Position numbers and translations under genes: made by a program. From positions 1 through 64,000 of the forward strand of contig CAICTM010000038.1 of assembly GCA_903772945.1 (NCBI GenBank): DNA of 64,000 bases, given 5' to 3'. Below the pieces are notes generated by a model. That model ran no database searches. It worked only from the letters and a program-made list of their open reading frames with translations, and had not been told where the DNA came from. Origin of the DNA: Seminavis robusta. Taxonomy: Eukaryota; Bacillariophyta; Bacillariophyceae; Naviculales; Naviculaceae. Of this stretch, positions 22,601 through 33,308 are shown one piece after another; the first letter of the stretch is position 1; every line of letters starts with the position of its first letter.

Positions 22601-22726
22601 TTTGCCGACACCTCTCCAATCACAGAGCAGAAAGAGCAACTGGAAGGCGACGTTTCTAGCAACGTGGTCCTTAATGTTGCCTCTCCTGTACGCCAAGGTA
22701 CACTATGTACAGCCTCTGCTGGATAG
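19670..22726 (+). CDS. 3',5'-cyclic nucleotide phosphodiesterase with 11-residue repeat array
   Basis: A single exon; I prefer the ATG at 19670 (MRSSFFDSLQW, about 1018 residues) over an in-frame ATG at 19475, because the extra 65 codons look like leader. Residues 1-195 are Ser-rich and acidic, then basic (RRRNNRRRSNRR). Residues about 197-390 are an Ala/Val/Gly-rich stretch that settles into exact 11-residue units (GGKVIVDGTTQ, VVVGGSKAIVD) resembling synuclein or perilipin membrane-binding repeats. The C-terminal third is a class I PDE catalytic domain: YHNGIHGADV (about 694-703), the metal-binding HDVCHPGTTN (about 737-746), HMADISG, and the purine-clamp region SQVGFIRFVVEP. It should hydrolyse cAMP and/or cGMP; selectivity cannot be read from sequence. 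No GAF domain or transmembrane helix is seen, so the repeat array is the likely membrane-targeting part. Codon use is uniform along the gene. Confidence 0.88.
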   Translation: MRSSFFDSLQWNGDDSDDSSTNSNHQTEEAPEEKGQFFSVESNSDLPAIEVLGTADDKDDDGANSNTCNHKHCASSQDDSCLDAFKRRSTGSQSLRRSVSDSNEKPPAIPATVQTKRHSHYIQPTNVKQLEKKNEVVNTASASGRRSSGATNNKSDSRRRNNRRRSNRRSMSPLRRAWSFKSSKQFDPPLRRTSSGDIIQAVVGPARAAGKMVVQGGVIAGKGISKASHAAVDTAFEAGHKTANAVKGAGTMTAHAVVDASYAVADAGAMVGNTVVHGGKVIVDGTTQVVVGGSKAIVDGGKVIVDGTAQVVVGGSKAIVDGGKVIVDGTTQAVLGGSKALVGGTTQVIVGTTNAVGYGGKALVEGTAQAIVGTTNVVGYGGKTVFNSTRRVYRSLKNATGLKSSADDNKSKWEEGLDVIDSLLDPTGEVYQVMTPQQRKQLAGVKKLLLNAPSGKNNKDQHIPLELIRLHSEHQRMGASLEDPSLRSSVQSAYSSSLGSTGHLRTAPQSNYILQEFAGIRDTSRIVQEYENDSGEEERVDMATASTTDSTAFSDLDGSVASTTPEYVYGSLPPPPPKLLEPSEKYYVPPEFTCLSPAAQLQVFDMLKWNSLGRWDFNVFELNRVTEGKPLLFLGWAILGAPYSQHAMTLEMGRESDLESLEGYKFTDEIQLPPEKLCNFVRTIEEDYTATNQYHNGIHGADVLQTLHALIQSATNEEFIRDCPKINLLSILLAAICHDVCHPGTTNAFHVKLHSELAVLYNDTSVLENWHVAHSFSRILGIDLLGPNGVHTGHELVTKHNLHQNTTSENNILCNATGEQFNVIRKLMIDAILHTDMTNHFQMVNEARGMLIEQQDGSLKKEELTWRMLMFMLHMADISGQAKEELLSKQWTQRCMDEFFAQGDVERDLGMPISPNCDRNVVGIADSQVGFIRFVVEPAYEVLGDYIPFVRDDVLPLVHDNLLRYLEQQEMFLEEESFADTSPITEQKEQLEGDVSSNVVLNVASPVRQGTLCTASAG
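20501..20830 (+). repeat. ten 33-bp units coding 11-residue repeats
   Basis: The units alternate between GGKVIVDGT(T/A)Q and VVVGGSKAIVD, then drift to GTTQVIVGTTN and AVGYGGKALVE. There is no length change between units. DNA of the first five units is nearly identical, pointing to recent 66-bp duplications. Confidence 0.9.
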
Positions 22727-23240
22727 GCCCCCGAAACCGCCTGGTATCGCTGATTGCTGCACCTGATACAACCAGTCGCATTTCGCGTTTGCTTGCGTTT
22801 TCGAACAGACGCAACAAGAAGGGTCATCGGGTAGATGCACACCTGTCGTTCTCTCGTTGACGGTACAGGGGCGGATTGATTCGATTCGCGAGGAGAAGGG
22901 TGTGAGAATACATGTACTAACAATAATGCACAAAACGTAAGAATGGAAATTCATATCACCTTTCGGGGGTACCAGGTACTACTGGTACCGTAGCTAAGTC
23001 ACGGTCGCCGCTTGCCAGCCGCTGGTAGCCAGCTAGTGTTGTTTTGGGATTGCAGAACTTTTCACTGCGGGCCGACGAAGTACGTGCTCTCTATGAACGA
23101 AGATCTCGCAGCTGCTCGTGCTGGCAAAACCAATTTAGTTTGCTGCACTCTTTCGTAGTGGAGAGACTCGAGACTTGCCCACGGCCAGCCAGTCACAGTA
23201 GCGATTCAATACATGAATATTTGAGCTTACTACAACTTAG
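22727..23240. other. spacer between phosphodiesterase and LRR genes
   Basis: It is the shared 3' flank of two convergent genes; no other feature is seen. Confidence 0.6.
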
Positions 23241-25400
23241 CTAGTTACAAGGACACTTGCTGCCACAACCACAGAGTGTTTCCGAACAATCAAATGCCAT
23301 TTCCTCCATGCCACAGAGCCCCTCGGGTATGGTCCCGGAAATGGAAGTCCCTCTCACATCGAGACGACGCAGAGTTTCATTCAAGGCATTCCAATCTTCT
23401 GGCACGGTTCCCGTGATCCCCACATTTTGCCCCAGATCCAAGAATTTGATCTTGGGAAGGAGAGCCAGTTCTGATGGGAGTGACCCTTCGAACAAGTTGG
23501 TGGCCAAATCCAAATGTGTCAATCCCACGAGGGAACCCATGTCGGACGGCAAGGTCCCTTCCAACAGATTGTCACTCAGCATGAGTCGTTTCATTTTCTT
23601 GCACCGTCCGTATTCCACAAAGGGTACGGTGCCCACCAGTTGATTCTCTCGTCCATCCAGGATACTGAAATGTTCCAGATTCGCAATTTCCGTGGGGAGT
23701 TCTCCCGTCATTTGATTCTTTTCAAATTGTATAAATTTGAGTTTGGGGAATCGTCCCAAGGTACTGGGGAGTGTTCCCGTGAATCGATTGCTGGCGACTT
23801 TGAAGTCCGTCAGATTGGGAAACTGGATGCCATCCAAATCGTCCAGTAGAAACGTGCCTGTGAACTGGTTGCGACTGACGGCTACTTGTCGCAGACTAGA
23901 GAGATTCCAGAATTCACGAGGAATGGCTCCGGTGAATTGGTTCTCAAAGAGGCCAAAGAGTTTGATCTTGGATAGCAGTCCAACTTGGGACGGTATGGTT
24001 CCTGTCATGCTGTTTTTAAAGAGCTGTACCTTCCACAGTTCTTGCATGTGACCAATTTGTGTAAAGATGGTTCCCTGAATGTTATAATTGCGTGTGAGTT
24101 CTAGTTCATCCAGGGTGTTGGCCATCATGGCCAATTCTTCAGGTAATGTTCCGGCAAGGTTGTTCTGCATGAGGGACAGATAGACAAATCTTCCATCTTT
24201 ATCACAAGGTTCCTTGTTGCGAACGGCGGCAGTGGAGTACCATTGGCAGACCAAGTGATTGTTGGACAACCATGGTTCAGAGTTGATGTTATATCCCGAG
24301 ATGTCTTGTTGTTCAGTGGTGGATCCTCCTTGATTTCCATTGCTCTGGTCGGGTAGGTTGGTTTGGACATTTACAGTTCCTCCTCCTTGATGAATCCAGT
24401 TTGTGTGTCCTAGTGTGGCAAAGTAGAATACGGCCATGGCAAATCGTCGAATGAGAATGTCATGTAGTGGTTGCTGTGATTCTGTGTGTGTGTAGTTGTC
24501 TTGTATCATCCATTGGTATGCTTTGTATTGTGGTGTGATGCCTTGTGTGTCTTGTTGTATGATGTATAGCGTGGTGTTTGTAGGAGTAAAAGGCAATTGC
24601 CAAGTCCAGGGAGGAGAAGAATTTGACTGGAGAGTGTCAGTAAGGTTGCTGCTGTTGTCCTGCTGTTGTGTTGTTTGTGTGGAGTCTCCTTTGTTGACGG
24701 TCAAAGTAAACACTGTAGCCAAAATGGCAACGATAAAGATGAAGAATCCAATGAGTAGAACGATATCTCTTGTTCTGTTGGAAGCTTCCTTTCTTTGCTT
24801 GTCGATGATGTCTTGTTGTTTTACTGGTTCTGCGGTTTCCATGTTTAGATGACGGCTTTCAGTGATGGGGTCAGCTTCAATGAGTCCTTCTGTGTTGGAT
24901 GTGTGTATGGAAAGACGGTTGCCAGAACTCTGATGAGGAGCTGGATGTCGATTGTTGTGTATTGTGTCATTGTCATTGCCATAATCTCCAATCATGACGG
25001 TTCGTTCTTCTAGGTCATGGTTGTACATGTATCCTGCTTGAGGGTAAGCTCCTGGTTGAGGAGAACTGGTATCGGTAGTACTTCCGGTAGTACCAGTGTT
25101 TGAGTTGGAAGTGGGAAATGGAGCACAAGGAGGACCAATTAGGCTTACCCCACCTCCAACTCCTGCCAGATTGAAACCAAACTGACTGCTTCCATCAGCT
25201 AGAACCCGACGAATGAATGGATTGGCAGCGTCAGCAGCAGTGTCTGTAGTATTGGTACATGTAGTTGCTGGTTTCAGCGCCTTGACTGGTTTGGCTTGCT
25301 GCAGTCTGTTGAGTTGCTCGACTGTCTTGAGTGCTTCGTCTTGTGCTGCTTGATTCAATCGTAGCCCTTGAATCTCCGCTTTGATTTGAGCATCTGACAT
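23241..25400 (-). CDS. single-pass LRR protein, C-terminal part of a gene split by an LTR element
   Basis: A minus-strand frame of 719 residues. The first 30 residues (SDAQIKAEIQGLRLNQ...) are the last copy of a repeat that continues in 33304-33973. Next come a disordered region, a transmembrane helix at about 212-235 (DIVLLIGFFIFIVAILATV), a linker, a Cys-containing cap (WLSNNHLVCQWYS) and about ten leucine-rich repeats of the N-x-(L/F)-x-G-x-(L/I/V)-P type, closed by a Cys-rich cap (CSETLCGCGSKCPC). The expected topology is N-terminus inside, LRR outside; a ligand-sensing or adhesion role is inferred, and there is no kinase. The Met at 25400 stands where the other repeat copies have Thr (ATG against ACG), so it could act as a new start after the insertion. 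Upstream repeat sequence continues to 25471, with a single-base frame change close to the element. Confidence 0.8.
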   Translation of the reverse strand: MSDAQIKAEIQGLRLNQAAQDEALKTVEQLNRLQQAKPVKALKPATTCTNTTDTAADAANPFIRRVLADGSSQFGFNLAGVGGGVSLIGPPCAPFPTSNSNTGTTGSTTDTSSPQPGAYPQAGYMYNHDLEERTVMIGDYGNDNDTIHNNRHPAPHQSSGNRLSIHTSNTEGLIEADPITESRHLNMETAEPVKQQDIIDKQRKEASNRTRDIVLLIGFFIFIVAILATVFTLTVNKGDSTQTTQQQDNSSNLTDTLQSNSSPPWTWQLPFTPTNTTLYIIQQDTQGITPQYKAYQWMIQDNYTHTESQQPLHDILIRRFAMAVFYFATLGHTNWIHQGGGTVNVQTNLPDQSNGNQGGSTTEQQDISGYNINSEPWLSNNHLVCQWYSTAAVRNKEPCDKDGRFVYLSLMQNNLAGTLPEELAMMANTLDELELTRNYNIQGTIFTQIGHMQELWKVQLFKNSMTGTIPSQVGLLSKIKLFGLFENQFTGAIPREFWNLSSLRQVAVSRNQFTGTFLLDDLDGIQFPNLTDFKVASNRFTGTLPSTLGRFPKLKFIQFEKNQMTGELPTEIANLEHFSILDGRENQLVGTVPFVEYGRCKKMKRLMLSDNLLEGTLPSDMGSLVGLTHLDLATNLFEGSLPSELALLPKIKFLDLGQNVGITGTVPEDWNALNETLRRLDVRGTSISGTIPEGLCGMEEMAFDCSETLCGCGSKCPCN

Positions 25401-25466
25401 ACTACTCGTAGCTTGAATCTCCGCCTCATTGATTTGCGCATCCGAGGCTTGCTGTTGCCGTTGTTT

Positions 25467-25471
25467 GCTGT
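25467..25471. repeat. target-site duplication, left copy
   Basis: GCTGT directly before the left LTR, repeated at 33304-33308 directly after the right LTR. The undisturbed sequence in neighbouring repeat copies of the host gene has a single GCTGT at this point. Confidence 0.8.
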
Positions 25472-26082
25472 TGGCAAAGTCTTGAGGTCAGCTCAAGACG
25501 GTTTCAAGGTAGTTTGGGTGCAAATAGCAGGTGCTATCAGGTGCAATAGGTACAATCCTTTGTCCTGGTCAACAGGTACACTTATTGTTATGCTAAACTA
25601 AGAATTGTGAGCACACGGGCTCCTAAAGTCAATACAGTGGCACATTTCGAATGGCCGCGAAATGGGACTTCCTACAGGTCGAAAACAGGACTTCCAGCCA
25701 CTCTTTGCATATAAACCTTCATCCAAGACTTCACCTGACCACCAAACATTGATATATAGGTACATTCATGTCCAGGACTTCATAATGCATCAAACATATA
25801 GTAATCATGCTTGTTCCAAGACCTCATAGTATCTCCATCATCTAGGAGTCTTGCCCAAAGATACTTATGAGTCATGCCCAAAGATACTTATGAGTCATGC
25901 TAAAGCTTAGAGCACAGGCCAACCATAAAATATCCCAGAGTGAAACACTTCCCGGCAGCACACTTGTTCCAGGGACAGACAAGCTGAGAAACCAGCACTA
26001 CTGTGTAAACACACCAAAGACAGACATAGTGGGAAGCCACAGTAATGTTTTCACATCATGTGGCTCCAATCCAACTCTGTCA
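25472..26082 (-). repeat. LTR of the Copia-type element (3' LTR in element orientation)
   Basis: 611 bp, starting TGGCAAAGTC and ending CTGTCA on the plus strand. It matches 32702-33303 end to end; the differences are mostly single-base length changes. Confidence 0.85.
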
Positions 26083-29000
26083 CTCCCCTTGGGTTGTGGC
26101 ACAAACACAGAGACAAACATACAGGGGTAAGGTGGGCTCTTCAATCATAAATCGCCCGTAAAGTACTGCTTGCAGAGCCGGTACATCTTGTGGGGTCCAA
26201 GAGGCTTGGTTCCCATATCCGCGAGGTTCCATCTGATGCGATCTTCCCAACCCTGGCAACACCTGGCAACAGCTTCCCTGCACTTGTGGTAGGCGCAGGC
26301 ATGGTGCTTCTTCTTGAGGGAGGAGGACGGCAACTGTAGGTTGTTGACAACTGACATGTTGTTCAACCAAGATGGAGGTTGGTTCTTCACTTCAACTCCC
26401 AAATTCTGGCCTTGTACCTCATGGCAAGGGCAGCCTCAACTCCAATCCTTGCTGTGACCAACTCAGCCCATAGGTGGAGCACTCAATGTGGCCAACCTCT
26501 TGGAGTAGGACTTGGTGGGCATTTTCCAAAGAAAGCAATGAGGACACCACTGGACATGTCTTTTTGATGCATGCTGCATCCACCATGATGACTGGGTTAC
26601 TCAGGGACAGGGCTCAGGGGCATCTGGGTCAATGGGCTCCATGGGTCAGGGTACAACCCGGTCCAATCATTGTCTTCAGAGAACTGGAAATCCCCTAGGA
26701 CGGCTGGGAAGGGTTGGCAGCAAGCCTAAGCTTGGGCCTGAACTTGAGGTACCCATACATCCTCAGCAAACGGCCTCATGACCCTCCCTGGGCTCCTACC
26801 ATACCTAGCCATGGATTGACAGTGTACTGGATTCAATTCTCCCCAGTGTAACTGCCCACTGACCACATCCAACTAACTCTGGTACTGGGTAACTCTTGTG
26901 CTGTCCAAGTAGGGGGACTCATCCAACTCGGGGTGATCTCTGGTTCCATGGGGGATCCATAGTTTTCAATGTGATCTTTAGAGTTCTTCAAGCTTGGGGA
27001 TCAAGTTCTCAATGTAGGTCTTCTTGGCGGAGAACTCCCAGAGACCTGTCTCAGGGTTGAAGGTCAAGTCTTCCTCCACTGTAGTACTCAGGGTGCCTAC
27101 TCCTTTCATCTCAAAATGGTAGATGTCCTTGAGGGGTTCAATCACTAGGTGAGGGGCCTTGGAGAACACCAGAACATCATCAACAATTACCCCAACATAC
27201 TCATAGTGGTTCACTTTGTTCCTCATCCAAATGTTGCTTTCAGCTCTGGAAGGGTTGAAGCCATCTGGATAAGGGTGTCTGCAAGCGTCTGCCACCACAT
27301 GGCACCAGAGACCTTGAGCCCATACAATGCCCTGATGACGATGCACAGGAACCCAGCTAGGTCTCCCCATTCATTCCAAGGGTCACACAGATCTTTTCAA
27401 CTGTGAGGGACATCAGGTAGGCATACCCAACATACCCCTGCAATCACCTCTAACTTCATCAATGCAGCAATACAAACACCATCCTGATGTTCTCGAGATC
27501 AACAACCCAGAGTAGAGGTCATATGGGTGGTCCTCAGTCATATGGCACCTGCAACACACCTGGCTCGGTGCCTCCCATCAAACTTCACAGAGAAGCGCCA
27601 GAGCAACTTGATCTCCTGGTACTCATCGGTCACCTCCCCTGGTTTGGCTTTCTTGAAGCAGGGGAACCTATTCTTGAGTGTGCCACCTCCAATTCAATGG
27701 CATCGGTCCATAATGAGTTGCCATTGATCTCCATCCAGCTTGTAAGCCTCTGCCTTGGTCCTTGGAACCCTCACTCCAAAATCATATCTGACAGCAACAC
27801 CAGTCCTCTTCTTCATCAGCTCCATTGCTTTCTGATCCTGATGAACTTTTCCTGTTCTTCAGATATTTGGGCCCATTTCCACCTGGAATCATGGACAATG
27901 CCTTTGAGTGCTGCATACTCTGCAAGGACTGTTGGGCTGTCCTTCTGATCACTTCCATGGGTTCCCAGGTAGCCTCATCCTCGGGAAACCACTCCACTTG
28001 ACCTTGACATCGATCTTTCCTTTCTACCAGGTTGTTTGGACATTTGTGGTCTAGGATCTTATCAAATCCCAGTACTCTGCATCAACATCATCTGACCTGG
28101 TTAGCATCTTTCACGATCTCTTCATACTCATAGTCTTCTGTTTTCCACCCTTGATTCCACCCTTGCTTGGGTGGTTCCATCCTCATCATTGTAGACCTCT
28201 TTAATCTGACCTTTTACATCTCTTTCTACGCCTTTCTTATTGGGATGCGGTCCCAGATGAACAATCCTTGATGGTTTCCTTGGGTACCTCTGCTGGGGGA
28301 GCCTTGAACTGGGTTCCTCCCCGGGCTTGGTGTTGGGTCTTTCTCCCCAGTCTGGGTGACACAACAGGGCAGAAGCTTCTTCGGTCCTGGCCCTATCTTC
28401 CTTGTGGAGAACTGAGACAGCATCCCTAGTGGTATCTGAGATGTTCTCCCCTTCAATCTTCCTCACCGCATATCTGACAATGAGTTGCTCAGTTTCAAGG
28501 GTTAAGATCCAAGAACACATCCATCACCATGGTCCAGAGCCCTGCCCAACCATCTTCCAAGCCTCTCATTTCACCGACTGCTTGTCCAGGGAACTTGTGG
28601 GTAGGCTCGTGTACAGTACTACATCCCAGAACTTGATTTGATGAGATTGGAGATGTCTGGGGTCTGCCCAGTAATTTTTCAATGGTGTCCTCCATCCCAA
28701 GCATTCCTTTGCAGTGTTTCTGTCTAAGTCTGCGGCGTGTTGGATGGCCTTTGCCCAGGCTTGGGGTGCGCAACCCGTTGTGATCATCATCTTGGTTACA
28801 CTCCCCTTGCACACCCCAATTCCAAACTCAGCACGGTTTTGGGATGGCTTGTAAGGCTGGGTGAACTTGTCCTTGGACCAATACCTGCGCATGTAGTCTG
28901 TCCACACCTTGCCCATTTGCTCTTGGAGTTGTCTCGAAGGGATGGATGGAGGGACGCAACTTGTTTGAAGAAATCGAGGAGGGCATTCGGGCCATCCTTT

Positions 29001-32000
29001 TCACTCCCCAAGCCATAGACAAAAATAGAGTGGGAATCGAGGCCATAGAAAATCTGACAGGCGTTGTATCCTTCATAAGAGGTGACTGTGGAGAAGAAGG
29101 TGTCGGTCGCAAAACCTTCTGGGAGGCGCCGGCGTTGGAGACTGGGTTCATGGACTGGATTGGTTTCTCATTGGAAAATGGGAGTTTATGCCTCCATAGG
29201 CAGTGGTAGCCTCAATAGTGTGCTGCACAGTATCCTCAGGTAGATTGAGGAAGTAGGGTCGGACATCCTTTACTGTAGGGCGTTTGGCGGTAGTTGCTGT
29301 GTGGTTGAGTGGGCTGTGATGGAATTTTCCAGGTTGCAAATTCACTCTGGGTCAATGACTCTTCCACAAAAGTTTCAGGGTTCCACACCATGGGGCTAGT
29401 TATTTATAAGCTCTAAGTGTGGATAATTCTTCCTCTGTGGGCCTTCTGATGGGGAAGCCCAGCAAGGCTCCCTGACATAGAGAGGGAGACAATATCATCT
29501 AGAATGATACAAGAGTCTCCACCGTGGCGCCTGGCAGTGTCACTAACATAGAGGCCAGCTTCTCTCATCTGAAAAGCTGATAGTAGTGTTGTAGCCTGCT
29601 TGTGGATTGTAGCTTCATGGTACCGTAGTAGGATGGTACCTTCTGTGGGGTGATCGTAGGCGGTAACCCCAGATCCAATGGGACATCAGAGTCTTGAAAG
29701 AGTTGCTGTACCCTGTAACATCCACCTTGCGGTCTGTGAGCGTTTCAATGATCCAAGCAGGTCCACCGATGGATCCAGTGTCAGCACAGCTGTCTACCAG
29801 CGCCTCGTCGATGCGTTTTCACAAACTATTTTTCAGAGGCAACGGAGGCTCCAAGGGTCCTTGCATTGATATTCCGTGGCACAACGGTCAAAGAACGACT
29901 CGAAACGGAGCTTTTCGGAGCCGGAACGGTCGATTTGGCCGTTCCACGTCGAGTCAGCGCACCGTAGGCCGTTTTCGACCAAAACGGCCGGTTCTCGGCC
30001 ATTTTTCACCGATTGAGGTCGTTCTTGTGTCAGATGGTGTATACATACCCTCTGGTAAAGCCTCTAGAAGGGTATCTTGGTCCTGCGTTTGGGGCCAAGA
30101 TTCGGCTTTGGGATAGTTGATTGTGTCATTGAATTCAATGCATTAAGTCGGCGAAGCTGTGGTAACAGTTGTCCAATGGGCTCATTCTCATGCTCTAGAA
30201 GACACAAATAATCAAGGATCTCATCACCCGGCATCGGCACTCCACATAGCTTTTATTGTTGAGTATATATTGGATAAGAAGGGTCTTGTAATGCTCCTTC
30301 ATATCGGCCGTGCAGGCCACAGTTCTGGTGCCAAGATAGCCATCTTCATCTAGCTGCAAAAGATGAAAATAATATTGGGACTGTGCAGTGGAGTCGGTCT
30401 TGGGGTGTTGGCCCCTCACTCCCAAGGAACAGTCATGTTGTTGCGTGTACTGGCTCTCCAGGACGCGAGGATCATTTGGATCAATATTATTTTCAAATAT
30501 TCATCGGACCATGTAAAATCCCGCGTTTTTAGGTCGTCCCACATGTTTCACTGTATTCTGGCCTGGTACCAATTCAATTTTTTCGATGGTCAGGGGCTGA
30601 AAGTTGGGTTTGGAATAATGTTGGCCCCTCCAACAGACTCTATCGATGAGGGTGGGCATCCCGTACCTCCAGTAATGTTCTGGGTGGAGAGATCTCCGAG
30701 TCCAGCCGAACTCCCCGTTCAAGACTCCCATTTCAGGGTGTTGGTTCCGACGAAACTGTTCTGGCGCCGACCGGGGTTCGAAAAAATGGATTGGTCCCTT
30801 CCTCTTGGTTTCCACCTCCGGTTTGTGAATTGTTGGAGTCTGTGGGTTGTTGTTGCCATTTTTCGCGGGAGGCGAGGTGTTGGTATTATTCTGTCGGCCT
30901 GTTGGTTTGTGGATTGTCCCTGGGGACCAGAGTATTGGTTGCCATATTTTTCTTGTCCTGGTCCCTTGTGTTCAAGGACCCACTTTTTGTTTTCAGGCGT
31001 CATCTGTTCCAAGCCTTGCTAGAAATCCACTTCCTGGTGGAGGCCACCAGTTCCTTGTCCATGATTTTGCTGGTTGTTGTTGTTCCGGTCCCAGCTTGGG
31101 AGTTTAACTTGGCAAGTCTGCGCCGTTCCTTCTTTCCTTTTTCTTTTGAGCGGGTCTTTTTGTTGCTTCTCTATTATTAGAGCCGTATCCATTTTAGCAG
31201 TTTTCCTTCCTTGCTTTGTTGGTCAACCTCAGCTTCAGGTCCTCCAGGGAGTAGTCTGTGTAGTGGTCAAGGATGTTTTGGAATATGTCATTCTCAATAC
31301 CACTCACAAAAAGTTTCTCTGTAGGAACTCAGGTAGGGCCACTCCCACAACCTTCAATCTCAACAAACAATGTCTCAAACTTGGACTCATACCGGAGTAG
31401 CCTCCCCTGGTTTTTTTGTTGAGCTTGAGATGTTGGAGGGTCTCCATCCTGTTGGAGGCATTCAATTCTTTGTCACCTCCATCTCATAGACCTCCACCCA
31501 TTTCTTCCAGGCTAGGCAGCCATCCAGGTATTCAAGTAGGCATGAACCTTGGAGAAGGCAGTCCACCCTCTGTCTTCAGGACTAGGATGGAGAAGAACTC
31601 TTGAACTTCAGCATCATAGGCAGGATCTCTTTCTTCTCTTCAAGGTGCTCCTTGATATCCTTGTCCTCCTTGATGGTAAGGAGATGCCCCTTCTCATCAG
31701 GGAGCAGATATTAGGGCAGAAAGGTGGAAAGACTTCCAGTGGTTTTGTTCCCATCAAAAGCCTTGAAGTCAGACATGCTGGCCTTCACCATTGGTTTGGT
31801 GGTGAGTGCAAGCTGGAGAAGGAGGCTAGATGTGAGTCTAGGGTCCCATCCTCAGTGATGGAGGGGGGCCAGTCTTCTTGGTCTTGGGCTTGGGCTTGGG
31901 CTTGGGGGCTTCATCTTCTTCAGGTTCGAATCTTTCAGGGTCATCATCACTGTTGAGTCTTCTGGGTCACTGTCACCACCATCTCCAGCACCCCCCTTTT

Positions 32001-32701
32001 TTTCAAGCTTGAACTTACCACCTTGGGCTTAGACCCCTTAGAGTCCTCAGTTCAAGGTTGGATTCAGTCTCAGTTCCACCAGATTCAGTCTTCTTGGTGG
32101 ATCTTTGGATGGGGGTGTGTTGTAGCCATCCTTCAGATTTTCCTCTAGCTCTTTTCGGCTCTGGCCTTGCTATCCTGCAACTTCAAGAGCTATACTCAGC
32201 TAGGGCTGCTTTCTTGGCTTCTCTGGCCAAGTCAACTCCTCAATCCACTTGTCCTCGTAGTGTTCCTCGATTTGGTCGGGTCCAAAGTTCTTCTTCCAGT
32301 CTCCCAATTCATATCCATCTTGCGAGGTTTCCAGTGGTGGATCGGTACTTCCAAGTGTTGAGGGCTTGGGTTAGGGCATCCAGCTGTCGAGCTGTACCCA
32401 AGTGATCTGCTTGGTATCCCTTCTTCCTTCCACTCCTCGCGGCCTCCTTGCTGAAGTTGCGGATCAACTTGGTAGGGGTAGTGATACTCATTCCCCAAAT
32501 GAACAGTAGTGTTCAAGGGAGCACTCCCCGCATTCATCACGAGGTACTCCATGATTTCGAAGCTCTTCCTTTCCTGGGGGTCTTTCCGCGATGAAGCCGG
32601 CCAAGCTTCATCCCTTGCTAGGTCCGGCTGGCCTTGGAAGGGCTGTCATCATCTTCAGATGCCATCTTGTCAGTTACTCAGAAAAACACGAACTTTTAAT
32701 C

Positions 32702-33303
32702 TGGCAAAGTCTTGAGGTCAGCTCAAGACAGGTTTCAAGGTAGTTTGGGTGCAATAGCAGGTGCTATCAGGTGCATAGGTACAATCCTTTGTCCTGGTCA
32801 ACAGGTACATTATTTGTTATGCTAAACTAAGAATTGTGAGCACACAGGGCTCCTAAAGTCAAATACAGTGGCACATTTCGAATGGCCGCGAAATGGGACT
32901 TCCTACAGGTCGAAAACAGGACTTCCAGCCACTCTTTGCATATAAACCTTCATCCAAGATTCACCTGACCACCAAACTTGATATATAGGTACATTATAGT
33001 CCAGGACTTCATAATGTCATCAAACATATGTAATCATGCTTGTCCCAAGACCTCATAGTATCTCCATCATCTAGGAGTCTTGCCCAAAGATACTTATGAG
33101 TCTGCCCAAAGATACTTTGAGTCATGCCTAAAGGCTTAGAGCACAGGCCAACATACAATATCCAGAGTGAAACACTTCCAGGCGCACACTTGTTCCAGGA
33201 CAGACAACTGAGAAACAGCACTACTGTGTAAACACACCAAAGACAGACAAGTGGGAAGCCACAGTAATGTTTTCACATCATGTGGCCAATCCAACTCCTG
33301 TCA
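32702..33303 (-). repeat. LTR of the Copia-type element (5' LTR in element orientation)
   Basis: 602 bp, the partner of 25472-26082 with the same TG...CA ends. I could not name a tRNA primer site next to it. Confidence 0.85.
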
Positions 33304-33308
33304 GCTGT
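33304..33308. repeat. target-site duplication, right copy
   Basis: GCTGT following the right LTR, matching 25467-25471. Confidence 0.8.

Larger units (their letters stand above)
25472..33303 (-). mobile_element. Ty1/Copia-type LTR retrotransposon (fossil, broken)
   Basis: A 7.8-kb element lying on the minus strand and inserted in the LRR gene. Its ends are two LTRs (25472-26082 and 32702-33303) with TG...CA termini and a 5-bp GCTGT target duplication. A purine-rich tract (AAGGGGAG on the minus strand) abuts the 3' LTR at 26083-26093. Family features remain in order: a gag-like part (about 30.5-32.7 kb), integrase-like peptides (about 28.5-29.2 kb), reverse-transcriptase peptides with a V-DD-type box (about 27.0-28.0 kb), and an RNase H-type end (about 26.1-26.4 kb). 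The order integrase before reverse transcriptase marks it as Copia-type, probably of the diatom CoDi kind. It is broken, with well over ten interruptions. The LTRs are alike over nearly all their length, so the insertion is probably young. Confidence 0.85.
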
